From NCBI GenBank assembly GCA_945881965.1, contig CAMCVS010000005.1, positions 62,001-126,000 on the forward strand: a stretch of 64,000 bases of DNA. Direction: 5' to 3'. Below, one piece after another: positions 54,252 through 63,571 of the stretch. The position numbers and the translations under genes were made by a program. The notes under the pieces are model-generated. The model made no database searches, was not told where the DNA came from, and was given only the letters and a program-made list of their open reading frames with translations. The first letter of the stretch is position 1. The number at the start of each line of letters is the position of its first letter. Source of the DNA: Paracoccus haematequi. Lineage in GTDB: Bacteria; Pseudomonadota; Alphaproteobacteria; Rhodobacterales; Rhodobacteraceae.

Positions 54252-54325
54252 CTCTTCGCCTGCAACGGCCTCACTTGTGAACGCGCGCGCCCTCGGCTAG
54301 CTCTGGCCCGACTGAGGAGCGGCGC

Positions 54326-55207
54326 ATGGGTCAGATCACCAACACCTCCGTGCTGCGCGCCGCCCTGTGGATGAGCGGCGCGATCCTGTCGCTGTCGGTG
54401 ATGGCGGTGGCGGGGCGGGCGGCGGCGTTCGATCTGGATACGTTCGAGATCATGCTGTATCGGTCGATCCTCGGGCTGGGCATCGTGGTGCTGGTCGCGG
54501 GGGTGATGGGGCGGCTGGGGGATATCCGCGCCGCGCGGCTGGGTCTGCACGGGGCGCGCAATCTGGCGCATTTCGCGGGGCAGAACCTGTGGTTCTATGC
54601 CATCACGGTGATCCCGCTGGCGCAGGTGTTCGCGTTGGAATTTTCCTCGCCGTTGTGGGTGTTGCTGTTGTCGCCGCTGATTCTGGGCGAGCGGTTGACG
54701 GCCACCCGCGCGCTGGCGGGGGTCATCGGATTCATCGGAGTTCTGATCGTCGCGCGCCCCAACCCGGAATCGCTGAACCCCGGCGTGGTGACGGCGGCGC
54801 TGTCCGCGATCGGGTTCGCGCTGTCGGCGATGCTGACGAAACGGCTGACGCGGACGGAAACCATCACTTCGATCCTGTTCTGGCTGGTGGTGATGCAGGG
54901 CGTGATGGGGTTGATCGCGGCGGGCTGGGATGGCGATATCGCGCTGCCATCGCTGCAATCGGCGCTGCCATTGGTGCTGATCGGGGTTGGCGGGTTGGTG
55001 GCGCATCTGTGCCTGACCACCGCGCTGTCGATTGCGCCCGCGACCGTGGTCGTGCCGATTGACTTCATCCGCCTGCCCGCCATCGCGATTGTCGGCGCGT
55101 TGGTTTACAACGAAGCGGTTGATATCTGGGTGTTTGTCGGCGCGCTGGTGATCTTTGGCGCGAATTATTTCAACATCTGGCTGGAAACGCGCCGTGTCAA
55201 AGCCTGA
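54326..55207 (+). CDS. DMT/EamA-family transporter (first of three)
   Basis: This 293-residue inner-membrane protein has ten helices in two EamA repeats of the drug/metabolite transporter superfamily. The first repeat covers residues 15-135 (F-E-I-M-L-Y-R-S, then W-F-Y-A-I-T-V-I-P-L-A-Q-V), the second 145-285. Substrates in this family range from amino acids to purines, and none is predicted here. Its last 14 bases overlap a GTG start of the second transporter, so the two are coupled. It is the least similar of the three tandem copies, so simple duplication explains only the last two. Confidence 0.88.
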   Translation: MGQITNTSVLRAALWMSGAILSLSVMAVAGRAAAFDLDTFEIMLYRSILGLGIVVLVAGVMGRLGDIRAARLGLHGARNLAHFAGQNLWFYAITVIPLAQVFALEFSSPLWVLLLSPLILGERLTATRALAGVIGFIGVLIVARPNPESLNPGVVTAALSAIGFALSAMLTKRLTRTETITSILFWLVVMQGVMGLIAAGWDGDIALPSLQSALPLVLIGVGGLVAHLCLTTALSIAPATVVVPIDFIRLPAIAIVGALVYNEAVDIWVFVGALVIFGANYFNIWLETRRVKA

Positions 55208-56174
55208 ACCTGGGGATGACCTGCGCCAGGGCGCGCTGTCGGCGGCCCCGCGCCCCCAAGTCGCAAGTCACCACCCGGTGCAGAAATCCATCCCGCCGCT
55301 GGCCTGGGCGGTCATCGGGGTGTTGGGCGTGATCTGGGGTGGGTCGTTCCTGTCGAATGTGATCTTGCTGCGCGAATTGGGTGTGCTGACCACGGTGGCG
55401 GCGCGGGCCTTGCTGGCATCGCTCGTTCTGTGGGCCTATGTGCTGCTGGCCGGTCTGCCGGTGCCGCGCACATGGCGCGCGTGGCGGGATTTCGCGGTGA
55501 TGGGGCTGTTGAACGTCGCGCTGCCGTTTTCGCTGATCGTCTGGGCGCAGATCCATGTGCCGTCCGGGCTGGCCTCGATCCTGAACGCGGCGACGGCGAT
55601 TTTCGGGGTGCTGATCGCGGCGTTGGTGTTTGCCGATGAACGACTGACCCGGCAAAAGGCCGCAGGCGTCGCGTTGGGGTTTGCAGGCGTTGCCACGGTG
55701 ATCGGGCTGGAGGCGCTGACCCGGTTCGACCCCACCAGTCTGGCGCAACTGGCGCTGATTGCGGCGTCGATGTCCTATGGCTTTGGCGGGGCCTGGGCGC
55801 GGGCGCGGCTGACGGGGCATAAATCACAGGTCGCGGCTGCGGGCATGCTGACGATGGCGGCGGCGATGCTGATCCCCTATGCGCTGTGGGCCGAAGGCGT
55901 GCCGACGCTGGATTACCTGCCCGCGACATGGGCCGCGCTGGCCTATCTCAGCCTCTTTGCCACCGCAGGCGCATTCCTGTTGTATTACCGCGTCATGCCC
56001 GTCGTAGGTGCAGGCAACATGAGCCTGGTGACCCTGCTGGTCAGCCCGGTTGCCATCGTGATCGGGGCTGTCGTTCTGAACGAGACGCTGGAGCCGCGCG
56101 CCTTTGCAGGGTTCGCCCTGCTGGCGGCGGGGCTGATGGTGATCGACGGGCGGGTGTTGCGGCTGTTGCGCTGA
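55194..56174 (+). CDS. DMT/EamA-family transporter (second of three)
   Basis: This second ten-helix EamA transporter, 326 residues with a GTG start at 55194 inside the end of the first, has a 40-residue hydrophilic lead before the first helix (L-A-W-A-V-I-G-V-L-G-V-I-W-G-G-S-F). Its segments A-A-T-A-I-F-G-V-L-I-A-A-L-V-F-A-D-E-R-L-T and L-L-Y-Y-R-V are near-copies of those in the third gene. The two are therefore recent paralogues. A TTG further upstream could also start it, but lies deep in the first gene. It probably shares the transcript of the first. Confidence 0.85.
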   Translation: MSKPEPGDDLRQGALSAAPRPQVASHHPVQKSIPPLAWAVIGVLGVIWGGSFLSNVILLRELGVLTTVAARALLASLVLWAYVLLAGLPVPRTWRAWRDFAVMGLLNVALPFSLIVWAQIHVPSGLASILNAATAIFGVLIAALVFADERLTRQKAAGVALGFAGVATVIGLEALTRFDPTSLAQLALIAASMSYGFGGAWARARLTGHKSQVAAAGMLTMAAAMLIPYALWAEGVPTLDYLPATWAALAYLSLFATAGAFLLYYRVMPVVGAGNMSLVTLLVSPVAIVIGAVVLNETLEPRAFAGFALLAAGLMVIDGRVLRLLR

Positions 56175-56225
56175 ATTGCGCAGGAAACGGGTGGCGCGGG
56201 GCCATGGGACGCGTCAAAAGACGGT

Positions 56226-57125
56226 ATGACCCAGCAAATCCGCCTGACCCTGCGCGCCTGGACCGAATTGCTGCTGTTGGGCGCGATCTGGGGCGGTGTG
56301 TTTCTGGCCACGCGCCTGACGCTGGACCATCTGGGGCCGTTGACCACTGTGGCGCATCGCACCTTCTGGGCCGCGCTGGCGCTGTGGGGCTATGTGGCGG
56401 TGCGGGGCCTGCCGCTGCCACGGGCGGCGGGCGTCTGGGGGGCCTTTGGCGTGATGGGGCTGTTGAACAACCTGATCCCCTTTGGCCTGATGGCCTGGGC
56501 GCAGGGGCATATCCCGACCGGGCTGGTGTCGATCCTGAACGGAACCACGGCGGTGTTCGGCGTTCTGATCGCGGCGCTGGTGTTTGCCGATGAGCGGCTG
56601 ACATGGCGGCGCATGGCGGGGGTCGCGCTGGGGATGGCGGGGATCGTGGTGGTGATCGGCCCTGCCGTGCTGGGCGCGCTGGACCTGACCTCGCTGGCGC
56701 AACTGGCGGTGCTGGGCGGCACGTTCAGCTATGCGCTGGCCGGGGTCTGGGCGCGACGGCATCTGCGCGGGTTGGCCCCGGCGGTGTCGGCGGCAGGCAT
56801 GCTGAGTGCTGCGGCGCTGATGGCCGTTCCGCTGGCGATCTGGATCGAGGGACCGCCGCGCCTGACCCTGCCCGCCGGGGCCTGGGGCGCGATTGCCTAT
56901 CTGGCGCTGGTGGCGACGGCGGGGGCCTATCTGCTGTATTTCCGGGTGCTGGCCATGGTCGGGTCGGGCAACCTGATGCTGGTGACGCTGATCATTCCGC
57001 CGTTTGCCATCCTGCTGGGCGCGGTCGTGTTGCAAGAGGCGCTGGACCCGCGCGCCTATCTGGGATTTGCGCTGTTGGCGGCGGGGCTGGTGGTGATCGA
57101 CGGGCGGCTGTTGCGCAAATCCTGA
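56226..57125 (+). CDS. DMT/EamA-family transporter (third of three)
   Basis: This is a 299-residue ten-helix EamA transporter, paralogous to the preceding gene. The shared run T-A-V-F-G-V-L-I-A-A-L-V-F-A-D-E-R-L-T near residue 105, L-L-N-N-L-I-P-F-G-L near 80 and the closing D-G-R-L-L show common descent. The cytoplasmic tails differ. The gap to the second gene is only 51 bases with no terminator, so all three may be expressed together. Substrate unknown. The ATG was chosen as the first in a good hydrophilic lead. Confidence 0.87.
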   Translation: MTQQIRLTLRAWTELLLLGAIWGGVFLATRLTLDHLGPLTTVAHRTFWAALALWGYVAVRGLPLPRAAGVWGAFGVMGLLNNLIPFGLMAWAQGHIPTGLVSILNGTTAVFGVLIAALVFADERLTWRRMAGVALGMAGIVVVIGPAVLGALDLTSLAQLAVLGGTFSYALAGVWARRHLRGLAPAVSAAGMLSAAALMAVPLAIWIEGPPRLTLPAGAWGAIAYLALVATAGAYLLYFRVLAMVGSGNLMLVTLIIPPFAILLGAVVLQEALDPRAYLGFALLAAGLVVIDGRLLRKS

Positions 57126-57192
57126 TCCAGCTTGTTTGACGCCGCCCACCGTCACCGCTATCCCTGACCGGACCCGTGAGGCGGAGGCCGTG

Positions 57193-58056
57193 ATGATCTA
57201 TCCCACCCCCAAGGACTGGACCCATGCGCCGAAAAAGCGCGTGCTGCTGTTCGGCATGTCCGGTCTGGGCAAGACCCATGTCGCCACCATGCTGCGTGGC
57301 GCGGGGCCGTGGTTTCATTACTCGATCGATTACCGCATCGGCACGCGGTATATGGGCGAATACATCGCCGACAATGCCAAGGCCGAGGCGATGAAAGTAC
57401 CATTTCTGCGCGAATTGTTGATGTCGGATTCAATTTATATTGGATCGAATATCTCGTTTCACAATCTTGAACCCGTCTCGACCTATCTGGGCAAACCCGG
57501 CGACCCGCGCCGGGGCGGGTTGCCTTATGCCGAATACATCCGCCGTCAGGGCCAATTCCGCGCCGCCGAAATCGCGGCGCTGATGGATACCGGCTATTTC
57601 ATCGAACGCGCCGCGCGGCTGTATGATTACCCGCATTTCATCTGCGATACTGGCGGGTCGATCTGTGAATGGGTGGACCCCGACAATCCCGCCGACCCGG
57701 TGCTGACCGCGCTGGCCGAGAACACGCTGATGGTCTGGATCGAAGGATCCGCGGCGCATACCACTGAACTGATCCGCCGGTTTGACCGCGCGCCGAAACC
57801 GATGTCGTATCGGGCGGATTTTCTTGACCGGGTCTGGCATGACTATCTCGCGCGCCATGACGGTGACGAGGGCCGTGTGGACCCCGACGCCTTCATCCGC
57901 TTCACCTATGCGCAGGCGCTGGCGCACCGCCAGCCGATCTATGCCGCGATGGCGCAGAATTGGGGGGTGAAGGTGACGGCGGATGCGGTTGCCGCCGTCC
58001 ATAGTCCCGCCGATTTCGACGCGCTGATCGCGCGCGCCATTGCCGACCGCCTCTGA
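57193..58056 (+). CDS. P-loop ATPase of unknown role linked to metA
   Basis: This 287-residue protein has a Walker A loop G-M-S-G-L-G-K-T (residues 20-27) near its start. It also has a hydrophobic strand ending in Asp (F-I-C-D-T-G-G-S) that could be a Walker B or switch, and a mid-region with acidic and His residues. No membrane or DNA-binding segment is obvious. The ATG at 57193 has a GGAGG ribosome site 5 bases upstream. It is followed after 15 bases by homoserine acyltransferase, so it is in the metA operon. I recall the same pair in other Rhodobacterales, annotated only as ATPase. It could act on a nucleotide-dependent step or be a kinase. Confidence 0.72.
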   Translation: MIYPTPKDWTHAPKKRVLLFGMSGLGKTHVATMLRGAGPWFHYSIDYRIGTRYMGEYIADNAKAEAMKVPFLRELLMSDSIYIGSNISFHNLEPVSTYLGKPGDPRRGGLPYAEYIRRQGQFRAAEIAALMDTGYFIERAARLYDYPHFICDTGGSICEWVDPDNPADPVLTALAENTLMVWIEGSAAHTTELIRRFDRAPKPMSYRADFLDRVWHDYLARHDGDEGRVDPDAFIRFTYAQALAHRQPIYAAMAQNWGVKVTADAVAAVHSPADFDALIARAIADRL

Positions 58057-58071
58057 CACCGGAGCCATCCC

Positions 58072-58992
58072 ATGCCCATCACCCTGCCTGCTACCCTGCC
58101 CGCCTATGACGTGTTGGCCCGCGAGGGCGTCATGGTGTTGTCGGATGACCGGGCGATGCGGCAGGATATCCGGCCCTTGCGGATCGGGCTGTTGAACCTG
58201 ATGCCCCTGAAAATCCAGACCGAAACCCAATTCGCCCGCCTGATCGGGGCCACGCCGTTGCAGATCGAGTTGTCGCTGATCCGCATGTCGGAACATCAGG
58301 CCAAGAACACCGCCGCCGCGCATATGGAGGCGTTCTATCGCACCTTCGCCGAGGTCGAGGCGACGGGCGAGAAATTTGACGGGCTGATCATCACCGGCGC
58401 GCCGATCGAACATCTGCCGTTTGAACAGGTCACCTATTGGGATGAACTGGTCCGCGTCATGGACTGGACACAGACCCATGTCCATTCCACCTTCGGCGTC
58501 TGCTGGGGCGGCATGGCGATGGCCTGGCATTTCCACCGTCTGCCCAAACATGACCTGACCGAAAAGGCCTTTGGCTGTTTCCGCCACCGCAACCTTGCCC
58601 CATCCTCGCCTTATCTGCGCGGCTTTTCCGATGATTTCGTGCTGCCGGTCAGCCGCTGGACCGAAATGCGCCAGTCAGACATTGATGCCGCCGGGCTGAC
58701 ATGCCTGCTGACGTCGGATCAATCCGGCCCCTGCATGGTGGATGACCCGGCGCACCGCGCCGTATATTTGATTAACCATCTGGAATATGACAGCGACACC
58801 CTGAAGCAGGAATATGATCGCGATGTGGCCGCTGGCACCCCGATCAACGTGCCTGCGAATTATTATCCCGACGACAATCCGGCCAATCCGCCGCTGAACC
58901 GTTGGCGCAGCCATGCGCATCTGCTGTACGGGAACTGGATCAATGAGATTTACCAGACCACGCCGTTCGATCCCGCGCAGATCGGGCGCTAG
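58072..58992 (+). CDS. metA: Homoserine O-acyltransferase MetA; residue pattern predicts acetyl-CoA use
   Basis: This enzyme acylates homoserine in the first committed step of methionine synthesis. The 306-residue product has catalytic Cys144 in T-F-G-V-C-W-G-G and the His-Glu partner region with F-N-H-L/I-N-H-L-E-Y near 240. It is of the MetA (not MetX) fold. In this family residue 111 (E. coli numbering) sets acyl donor choice: Gly gives succinyl, Glu gives acetyl. The equivalent here is Glu113 in T-G-A-P-I-E-H-L, so acetyl-CoA is predicted (EC 2.3.1.31) despite the common name homoserine O-succinyltransferase. It follows a P-loop ATPase gene by 15 bases, and no SAM riboswitch is found upstream. 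Confidence 0.93.
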   Translation: MPITLPATLPAYDVLAREGVMVLSDDRAMRQDIRPLRIGLLNLMPLKIQTETQFARLIGATPLQIELSLIRMSEHQAKNTAAAHMEAFYRTFAEVEATGEKFDGLIITGAPIEHLPFEQVTYWDELVRVMDWTQTHVHSTFGVCWGGMAMAWHFHRLPKHDLTEKAFGCFRHRNLAPSSPYLRGFSDDFVLPVSRWTEMRQSDIDAAGLTCLLTSDQSGPCMVDDPAHRAVYLINHLEYDSDTLKQEYDRDVAAGTPINVPANYYPDDNPANPPLNRWRSHAHLLYGNWINEIYQTTPFDPAQIGR

Positions 58993-59953
58993 GGTGATCG
59001 CGCTTGGATTGCTGGCGCTGACCGTCACGGCGGGCTGCGCTGTGGTCGACAGGCGCGCCGACCTGAACGAGGCGCAGGCCGAAGCGCGCTATCCCGCCAC
59101 GGGGCAATTCATCGAGGTGGGCGGCAAGCTGGTCCATGCCCATATCGAAGGAACCGGTCCCGATCTGGTGCTGATCCACGGCGCATCGGGCAACACGCGC
59201 GATTTCACCTTTGCGCTGACGCGGGCCTTGGCGCGGGATTTCCGGGTGATCGTGTTCGACCGCCCCGGACTGGGCTGGACCGAACGCGCACCGGGCAAAT
59301 TTGGCGGGGTGCTGAACCGGGCCGCCGAAAGCCCGCGCGAACAGGCGCGGTTCCTGCAAGCCGCCGCAGACCAGTTGGGCGTGACGCGCCCCATCGTGCT
59401 GGGCCATTCCTATGGCGGGGCGGTCGCGCTGGCCTGGGGGTTGGAACGGCCCAAGGATACCCGCGCGCTGGTGCTGGTCGCGGGCGTCGCGCTGCCCTGG
59501 CCCGGCGGGTTGGACCCGATGTACCGGGTGACGGCGTCGCGCATCGGTGCCGCGACAGTTGTGCCGCTGATCACCGCCTTTGCCCCCGAGACGCGGGTAA
59601 ACCAGGCTGTTGCGGGCATCTTTGCGCCCAACCCGGTGCCGCCCGGTTATCTGCGCCATGTCGGCGCGGGCCTGTCGCTGCGCCGCGAAAGTTTCCGCGC
59701 CAATGCCCGCCAGGTGCACCAGTTGCGCGCACATATGGTTGAAATGCAGGCACATTATGCAGACCTCACCATGCCGGTGGAAATCCTGCATGGCACGGCC
59801 GATACCGTGGTGCCCGCGCATATCCACGCCGAACCGCTGGCGGCGCGGCTGGCGGATGCACGGCTGACGCTGCTGGACGGCGTGGGTCACATGCCCCATC
59901 ACGTCGATAAGGCCGCCGTGGTCGCCGCGATCCACCGCGCGGCGGCCCGCTGA
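58943..59953 (+). CDS. Alpha/beta hydrolase, probable lipoprotein
   Basis: This 336-residue protein has a basic lead, a hydrophobic signal segment and lipobox T-A-G-C near residue 30, so it is probably lipid-anchored outside the inner membrane. The alpha/beta hydrolase core follows: oxyanion segment L-I-H-G-A-S-G near 75, nucleophile G-H-S-Y-G-G near 155, and a late acid and His (G-H-M-P-H-H). The start is uncertain: ATG 58943 overlaps metA by 50 bases but gives an Arg-rich signal, while GTG 58994 gives no charge. It reads directly on from metA, perhaps in one transcript. The substrate is unknown. Confidence 0.82.
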   Translation: MRFTRPRRSIPRRSGARVIALGLLALTVTAGCAVVDRRADLNEAQAEARYPATGQFIEVGGKLVHAHIEGTGPDLVLIHGASGNTRDFTFALTRALARDFRVIVFDRPGLGWTERAPGKFGGVLNRAAESPREQARFLQAAADQLGVTRPIVLGHSYGGAVALAWGLERPKDTRALVLVAGVALPWPGGLDPMYRVTASRIGAATVVPLITAFAPETRVNQAVAGIFAPNPVPPGYLRHVGAGLSLRRESFRANARQVHQLRAHMVEMQAHYADLTMPVEILHGTADTVVPAHIHAEPLAARLADARLTLLDGVGHMPHHVDKAAVVAAIHRAAAR

Positions 59954-60004
59954 GCTTGCCTTTCGACATGGGCCAGCGATACTGCCCGAAACATCGGAGA
60001 CGCC

Positions 60005-60874
60005 ATGACCCTGCCCTTTGACGGCGCCATCAGCCGCTATTTCGACACCGAAGCCCCCGCCGTGATCCGCGATGCCATCCGCCGCGCCGATGGCGATGAT
60101 ATCCTGTCCGACAGCTATCCGCATCTGGAACGGCTGGGGAAGAAAACCTATGAAAAACATATGGATGCCTTGCAGATTGAATTGGTCAAGATGCAAAGTT
60201 GGGCCAAGGCGACCGGCGCGCGCGTTCTGGTCTTGTTCGAAGGCCGCGATGCCGCAGGCAAGGGCGGCACCATCGGGGCGTTCCGCGAAAACCTGAACCC
60301 GCGCGGCGCGCGCGTGGTGGCCTTGGCCAAGCCGTCGGAAACCGAGGCCGGTCAATGGTATTTCCAACGCTATATCAATCACTTGCCTAGCGCAGGTGAG
60401 ATCGTACTGTTTGATCGGTCGTGGTATAACCGTGGCGTGGTCGAACATGTGTTCGGGTTCTGCACGCCCGCGCAGCGCGAACACTTCTTTACCCAAGTGC
60501 CTGATTTTGAACGGATGCTGATCGACGAAGGGATCCTTGTGTTCAAGTTGTGGCTTAACGTCAGCCGCGCCGAGCAACTGGCGCGGTTCATCGCGCGCGA
60601 ACAGGATCCGCTCAAGCATTGGAAACTGTCCAGGATCGACATCGACGGGCTGGCGCTGTGGGATCAATACAGCCGCGCCATCGCGGAAACCCTTCAACGC
60701 AGCCACAGCGATGTGGCGCCCTGGACGGTGATCCGGTCGGATGACAAGCGCCGCGCGCGGTTGCAGGCGATCCGCACCGTGTTGCTGCATGTTCCCTATG
60801 CCGGGCGCGACCTGCGGGCGCTTGGGGCGGCCGATCCGCTGATCTGCGGCGGGCTTGAGCTATGGGATGCGTAA
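60005..60874 (+). CDS. ppk2: Polyphosphate kinase 2
   Basis: PPK2 moves phosphate between polyphosphate and nucleotides. The 289-residue single-domain protein has Walker [12 protein letters not shown] near residue 78, lid residues N-P-R-G-A-R near 97, and Walker [10 protein letters not shown] near 137. The single-domain size points to class I or III members that phosphorylate NDP (or AMP/ADP). The long C-terminal half W-K-L-S-R-I-D is typical. The stop codon overlaps the start of a TetR gene by 8 bases, an unusual link. Its ATG has a GGAG ribosome site. Confidence 0.92.
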   Translation: MTLPFDGAISRYFDTEAPAVIRDAIRRADGDDILSDSYPHLERLGKKTYEKHMDALQIELVKMQSWAKATGARVLVLFEGRDAAGKGGTIGAFRENLNPRGARVVALAKPSETEAGQWYFQRYINHLPSAGEIVLFDRSWYNRGVVEHVFGFCTPAQREHFFTQVPDFERMLIDEGILVFKLWLNVSRAEQLARFIAREQDPLKHWKLSRIDIDGLALWDQYSRAIAETLQRSHSDVAPWTVIRSDDKRRARLQAIRTVLLHVPYAGRDLRALGAADPLICGGLELWDA

Positions 60875-61484
60875 GCAAGGCTATCACCATGGCAACCTGC
60901 GGCAGGCGCTGGTCGAAGCCTGTCTGGACCTGATCCAGCAGAACGGCCCGACCGGGTTCACCCTGTCCGAGGCCGCGCGCGAGGCAGGCGTGACCCCCGC
61001 CGCCGTCTATCGCCACTTTGAAGGTCGCGAAGACCTGATCGCCGAGGCCGCGCGCCAAGGCTATGCGATCTTTGCCGATGTGATGGAATACGCCTATGCC
61101 GATGGCCTGCCCTCTGCGCTTGCGGCGTTCGAGGCGACGGGGCGGGCCTATTTGGCCTTTGCGCGGAAATACCCCGGCCATTACATCGCGATGTTCGAGA
61201 GCGGCCTGAGCGTGAACCGGACGCCCGATCTGGCCAGCGCGGCGGCCCGTGCGCGTGCGGTGCTGGAAAGGGCCGCTGCCGATCTGTCGCAACATATCCC
61301 GGCGGCGAAACGCCCCCCCGCCGCGATGGTGTCCGCGCATGTCTGGGCGATGAGCCATGGCGTGGTCGAGTTGTTCGCGCGCGGCAGCCCCGGCACCCAA
61401 AGCCCGTTTCCGCCCGAAGACCTGCTGGAATCAGCCATCGGCATCTATCTGCGCGGCTTGGGTGTGCTGCCGCCCGATGCCTAG
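60867..61484 (+). CDS. TetR/AcrR-family regulator
   Basis: The 205-residue one-component repressor has a basic N-terminus ([15 protein letters not shown]) and a TetR HTH at 15-60 ([15 protein letters not shown]). The helical ligand domain follows, with C-terminal TetR_C-type features. ATG 60867 lies within the last codons of ppk2, giving an 8-base overlap (ATGCGTAA), so translation is coupled to PPK2. The ligand and targets are not known; the overlap suggests it may respond to, or control, phosphate or nucleotide state, which is inference. Confidence 0.88.
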   Translation: MRKQGYHHGNLRQALVEACLDLIQQNGPTGFTLSEAAREAGVTPAAVYRHFEGREDLIAEAARQGYAIFADVMEYAYADGLPSALAAFEATGRAYLAFARKYPGHYIAMFESGLSVNRTPDLASAAARARAVLERAAADLSQHIPAAKRPPAAMVSAHVWAMSHGVVELFARGSPGTQSPFPPEDLLESAIGIYLRGLGVLPPDA

Positions 61485-61676
61485 GCAATGTGGCGCGAAA
61501 ACAGGCGGTTAGGGTTGTGACACCCATCCGGACCGGCCATAACTGTGACATCTTTGTAACAACGACTGCAATACGTGCTACCCGCTCTGCCGCGTCGCAG
61601 CGCGGATGCTAGGCTTGGATCATGCAATCGTCATCAGGCGTCTGCACCTCATCCATTCCTAACGCAGGATACCAAC

Positions 61677-62309
61677 ATGAAACATCTTCTTCTCGGCGCT
61701 GGTCTTGCATTGTTGCCTCTTTCCGCTGCAGCACAGGCGGTGAACATCTCGGGCGGAGTCGCGGTCGAAGCCGCCTATGATCTGACCGCAAATTCCGGCA
61801 CCGAGGCTGAATATCCGCTGTCGTTCTACATGCAGGCCGAAAAGAACGGCTTCTTTGGCCAATTGTGGTTCGGCACTCTTCCCGCCACGCTTGCGCCCGA
61901 TCAGGTCGAAATTGATATCGCTGTCGGTTATAGCAAGGAACTGGCCTCGGGTCTTGGCGTCGAACTGGCCTATTGGGCGTATTTCCTGAATGAAACCGGC
62001 TATTCGACTGCTGAAATCATCGGCACGTTGTCCTATGGGTTCACCCCGAAACTGTCCGGATCGCTGGAAGTGGGCTATGATGTCGAGGCCGAGGAAACCT
62101 ATACCGAACTTGGCCTCGACTTTGCGCTGACGGATAAATGGTCGCTGCAAGGCGTGGTGGCCTATGAAACCACGTTCAACAAGAACTATTACGAGCTGGG
62201 CGTGACCTATGCCATTACCGAAGAAGTTGCCTTCAACGTGCTGTATGAGGCCAGCGATGTCGCAGGCGTGAACGACCTGCTGACCTTCACCATGAGCTAT
62301 GATTTCTGA
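61677..62309 (+). CDS. Small outer-membrane beta-barrel protein
   Basis: The 210-residue product has a signal peptide (residues 1-20, A-A-A-Q-A) and then many alternating strands rich in Tyr, Gly and acidic residues (for example E-L-G-L-D-F-A-L, then Y-E-L-G-V-T-Y-A). It ends with Phe (S-Y-D-F), the signal for outer-membrane insertion. About 10-12 strands could form a small barrel, similar in kind to OmpW/OmpX-type proteins, but no exact family is named. The gene is followed 25 bases later by a strong terminator. AT- and Glu-rich use differs slightly from its neighbours. Confidence 0.75.
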   Translation: MKHLLLGAGLALLPLSAAAQAVNISGGVAVEAAYDLTANSGTEAEYPLSFYMQAEKNGFFGQLWFGTLPATLAPDQVEIDIAVGYSKELASGLGVELAYWAYFLNETGYSTAEIIGTLSYGFTPKLSGSLEVGYDVEAEETYTELGLDFALTDKWSLQGVVAYETTFNKNYYELGVTYAITEEVAFNVLYEASDVAGVNDLLTFTMSYDF

Positions 62310-62334
62310 TCAGCGCTGAATGTCAAAGATAACC

Positions 62335-62362
62335 GGGGCGTCCTGCGGGACGCCCCTTTTTT
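62335..62362 (+). terminator. Rho-independent terminator of the outer-membrane protein gene
   Basis: GGGGCGTCC (62335-62343) pairs with GGACGCCCC (62348-62356) around TGCG, followed by six T (62357-62362). A clear terminator on the plus strand, 25 bases after the coding stop. Confidence 0.9.
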
Positions 62363-62395
62363 GTGCCGCAAAGGCCAGGACAGGATGCCACATGC

Positions 62396-62424
62396 AAAAA
62401 GGGCGCCCGCTGGGGACGCCCTTT
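62396..62424 (-). terminator. Rho-independent terminator of the rplM-rpsI operon
   Basis: Read on the minus strand, AAAGGGCG (62417-62424) pairs with CGCCCTTT (62398-62405) around an 11-base loop and runs into five T (62396-62400). It lies 18 bases after the rpsI stop. Confidence 0.85.
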
Positions 62425-62442
62425 CCAAATGTCGCAAAAAAA

Positions 62443-62949
62443 TCAGCGCTTCGAGAACTGGAAGCTGCGGCGTGCCTTGCGCTTGCCGTACTTCTTGCGT
62501 TCCACCACGCGGCTGTCGCGGGTCAGGAAACCGGCAGCTTTCAGCGCGGCGCGGTGGCTGGGTTCATACAACTGCAACGCCTTGGAAATCCCGTGCTTGA
62601 CCGCACCCGCCTGCCCCGACAGACCGCCGCCGGCAACGGTGGCCATCACGTCGAACTGGCCTTCGACATTCACGATCTGGAACGGCTGGCGCAGGATCAT
62701 CTGCAACACCGGACGCGCGAAATACGCGGTGTAGTCGATGAAATCGCCCTTGGCGTTGCGGATCAGGAACTTGCCGGTGCCGGGCTTGATCCAGACGCGG
62801 GCGACCGCATCCTTGCGCTTGCCGGTGGCATAGGACCGGCCCAGCGAATCGCGCACCGGTTCACGGGGTTCGTCGATGATCATCGGGGCGGCAACGGTGC
62901 CCGACACGCGCGCCAGGTCTTCCAGCGAATTGATTTGGTCAGCCATCAT
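62443..62949 (-). CDS. rpsI: 30S ribosomal protein S9
   Basis: S9 sits in the small-subunit head, its C-terminal tail reaching the P-site tRNA. The 168-residue product carries an N-terminal alphaproteobacterial extension (about 35 residues) before the S9 core, [12 protein letters not shown] near 42. The basic tail ends R-R-S-F-Q-F-S-K-R, which provides the final K-R. It is the second gene of the rplM-rpsI operon: ATG overlaps the rplM stop by one base (TAATG). Two ATG codons in a row at 62949/62946 make the start uncertain by one residue. Confidence 0.97.
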   Translation of the reverse strand: MMADQINSLEDLARVSGTVAAPMIIDEPREPVRDSLGRSYATGKRKDAVARVWIKPGTGKFLIRNAKGDFIDYTAYFARPVLQMILRQPFQIVNVEGQFDVMATVAGGGLSGQAGAVKHGISKALQLYEPSHRAALKAAGFLTRDSRVVERKKYGKRKARRSFQFSKR

Positions 62950-63410
62950 TACACCCGGGTATTCTTGGAGTTCATGGTTTTCACGTCCAGCACTTCGGGG
63001 CTTTGCGCCTCGTGCGGGTGGGTCGCGCTGGCATAGACACGCAGGTTGGTCAGAATCTTGCGCGCCAGAATGTTCTTGGGCAGCATCCGCTTGATCGCGG
63101 CGGTGACCACACGCTCGGGGAACTTGCCTTCCAGCAGTTGCTCGGCGGTGCGGTTCTTGATCCCGCCCGGATAGCCGGTGTGCCAGTAATACACTTTATC
63201 CGTGCGCTTGTTGCCGGTCATCTGCACCTTGTCGGCGTTGATGATGATGACGTTGTCGCCGCAGTCCATGTGCGGTGTATACATCGGCTTGTGCTTGCCG
63301 CGCAGGCGCATGGCGACGATCGAGGCGAGACGGCCCAGAACCACGCCTTCGGCGTCGATCACGATCCATTTCTTTTCGATGTCTGCCGGGGTCGCAGAGA
63401 AGGTCTTCAT
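62949..63410 (-). CDS. rplM: 50S ribosomal protein L13
   Basis: L13 is an early-assembling protein of the large subunit. The 153-residue protein has the conserved [11 protein letters not shown] near 24, H-K-P-M-Y-T-P-H near 45 and K-R-M-L-P-K-N near 112. The ATG at 63410 begins M-K-T-F-S-A-T-P as in relatives; a longer reading adds no conserved part. It is the first gene of the rplM-rpsI operon behind a near-consensus promoter. Confidence 0.97.
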   Translation of the reverse strand: MKTFSATPADIEKKWIVIDAEGVVLGRLASIVAMRLRGKHKPMYTPHMDCGDNVIIINADKVQMTGNKRTDKVYYWHTGYPGGIKNRTAEQLLEGKFPERVVTAAIKRMLPKNILARKILTNLRVYASATHPHEAQSPEVLDVKTMNSKNTRV

Positions 63411-63478
63411 CTTGGGTGGCCCTTTGGTTGTCTGGACAGGCAACGGGAAATCCCCCGCGCCTGAAATGCGATTGGCGG

Positions 63479-63506
63479 GTTATACAGGGGCGGGATCGCC
63501 AGTCAA
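63479..63506 (-). promoter_or_regulatory. Sigma-70 promoter of rplM-rpsI
   Basis: On the minus strand TTGACT (63501-63506) and TATAAC (63479-63484) are separated by 16 bases, one mismatch in each box, 69 bases upstream of the rplM ATG. The best promoter in the window. Confidence 0.75.
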
Positions 63507-63571
63507 GCGCAGTCTGTGTTATTAAATACAGCGTTTTCAATGGTTTATTAAAACGGTATCATAATACCCCA

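Noticed and set aside
57126-57192. SAM riboswitch upstream of the ATPase-metA pair
   Set aside because: Only 67 bases are available and no SAM-II-type pseudoknot elements are visible.
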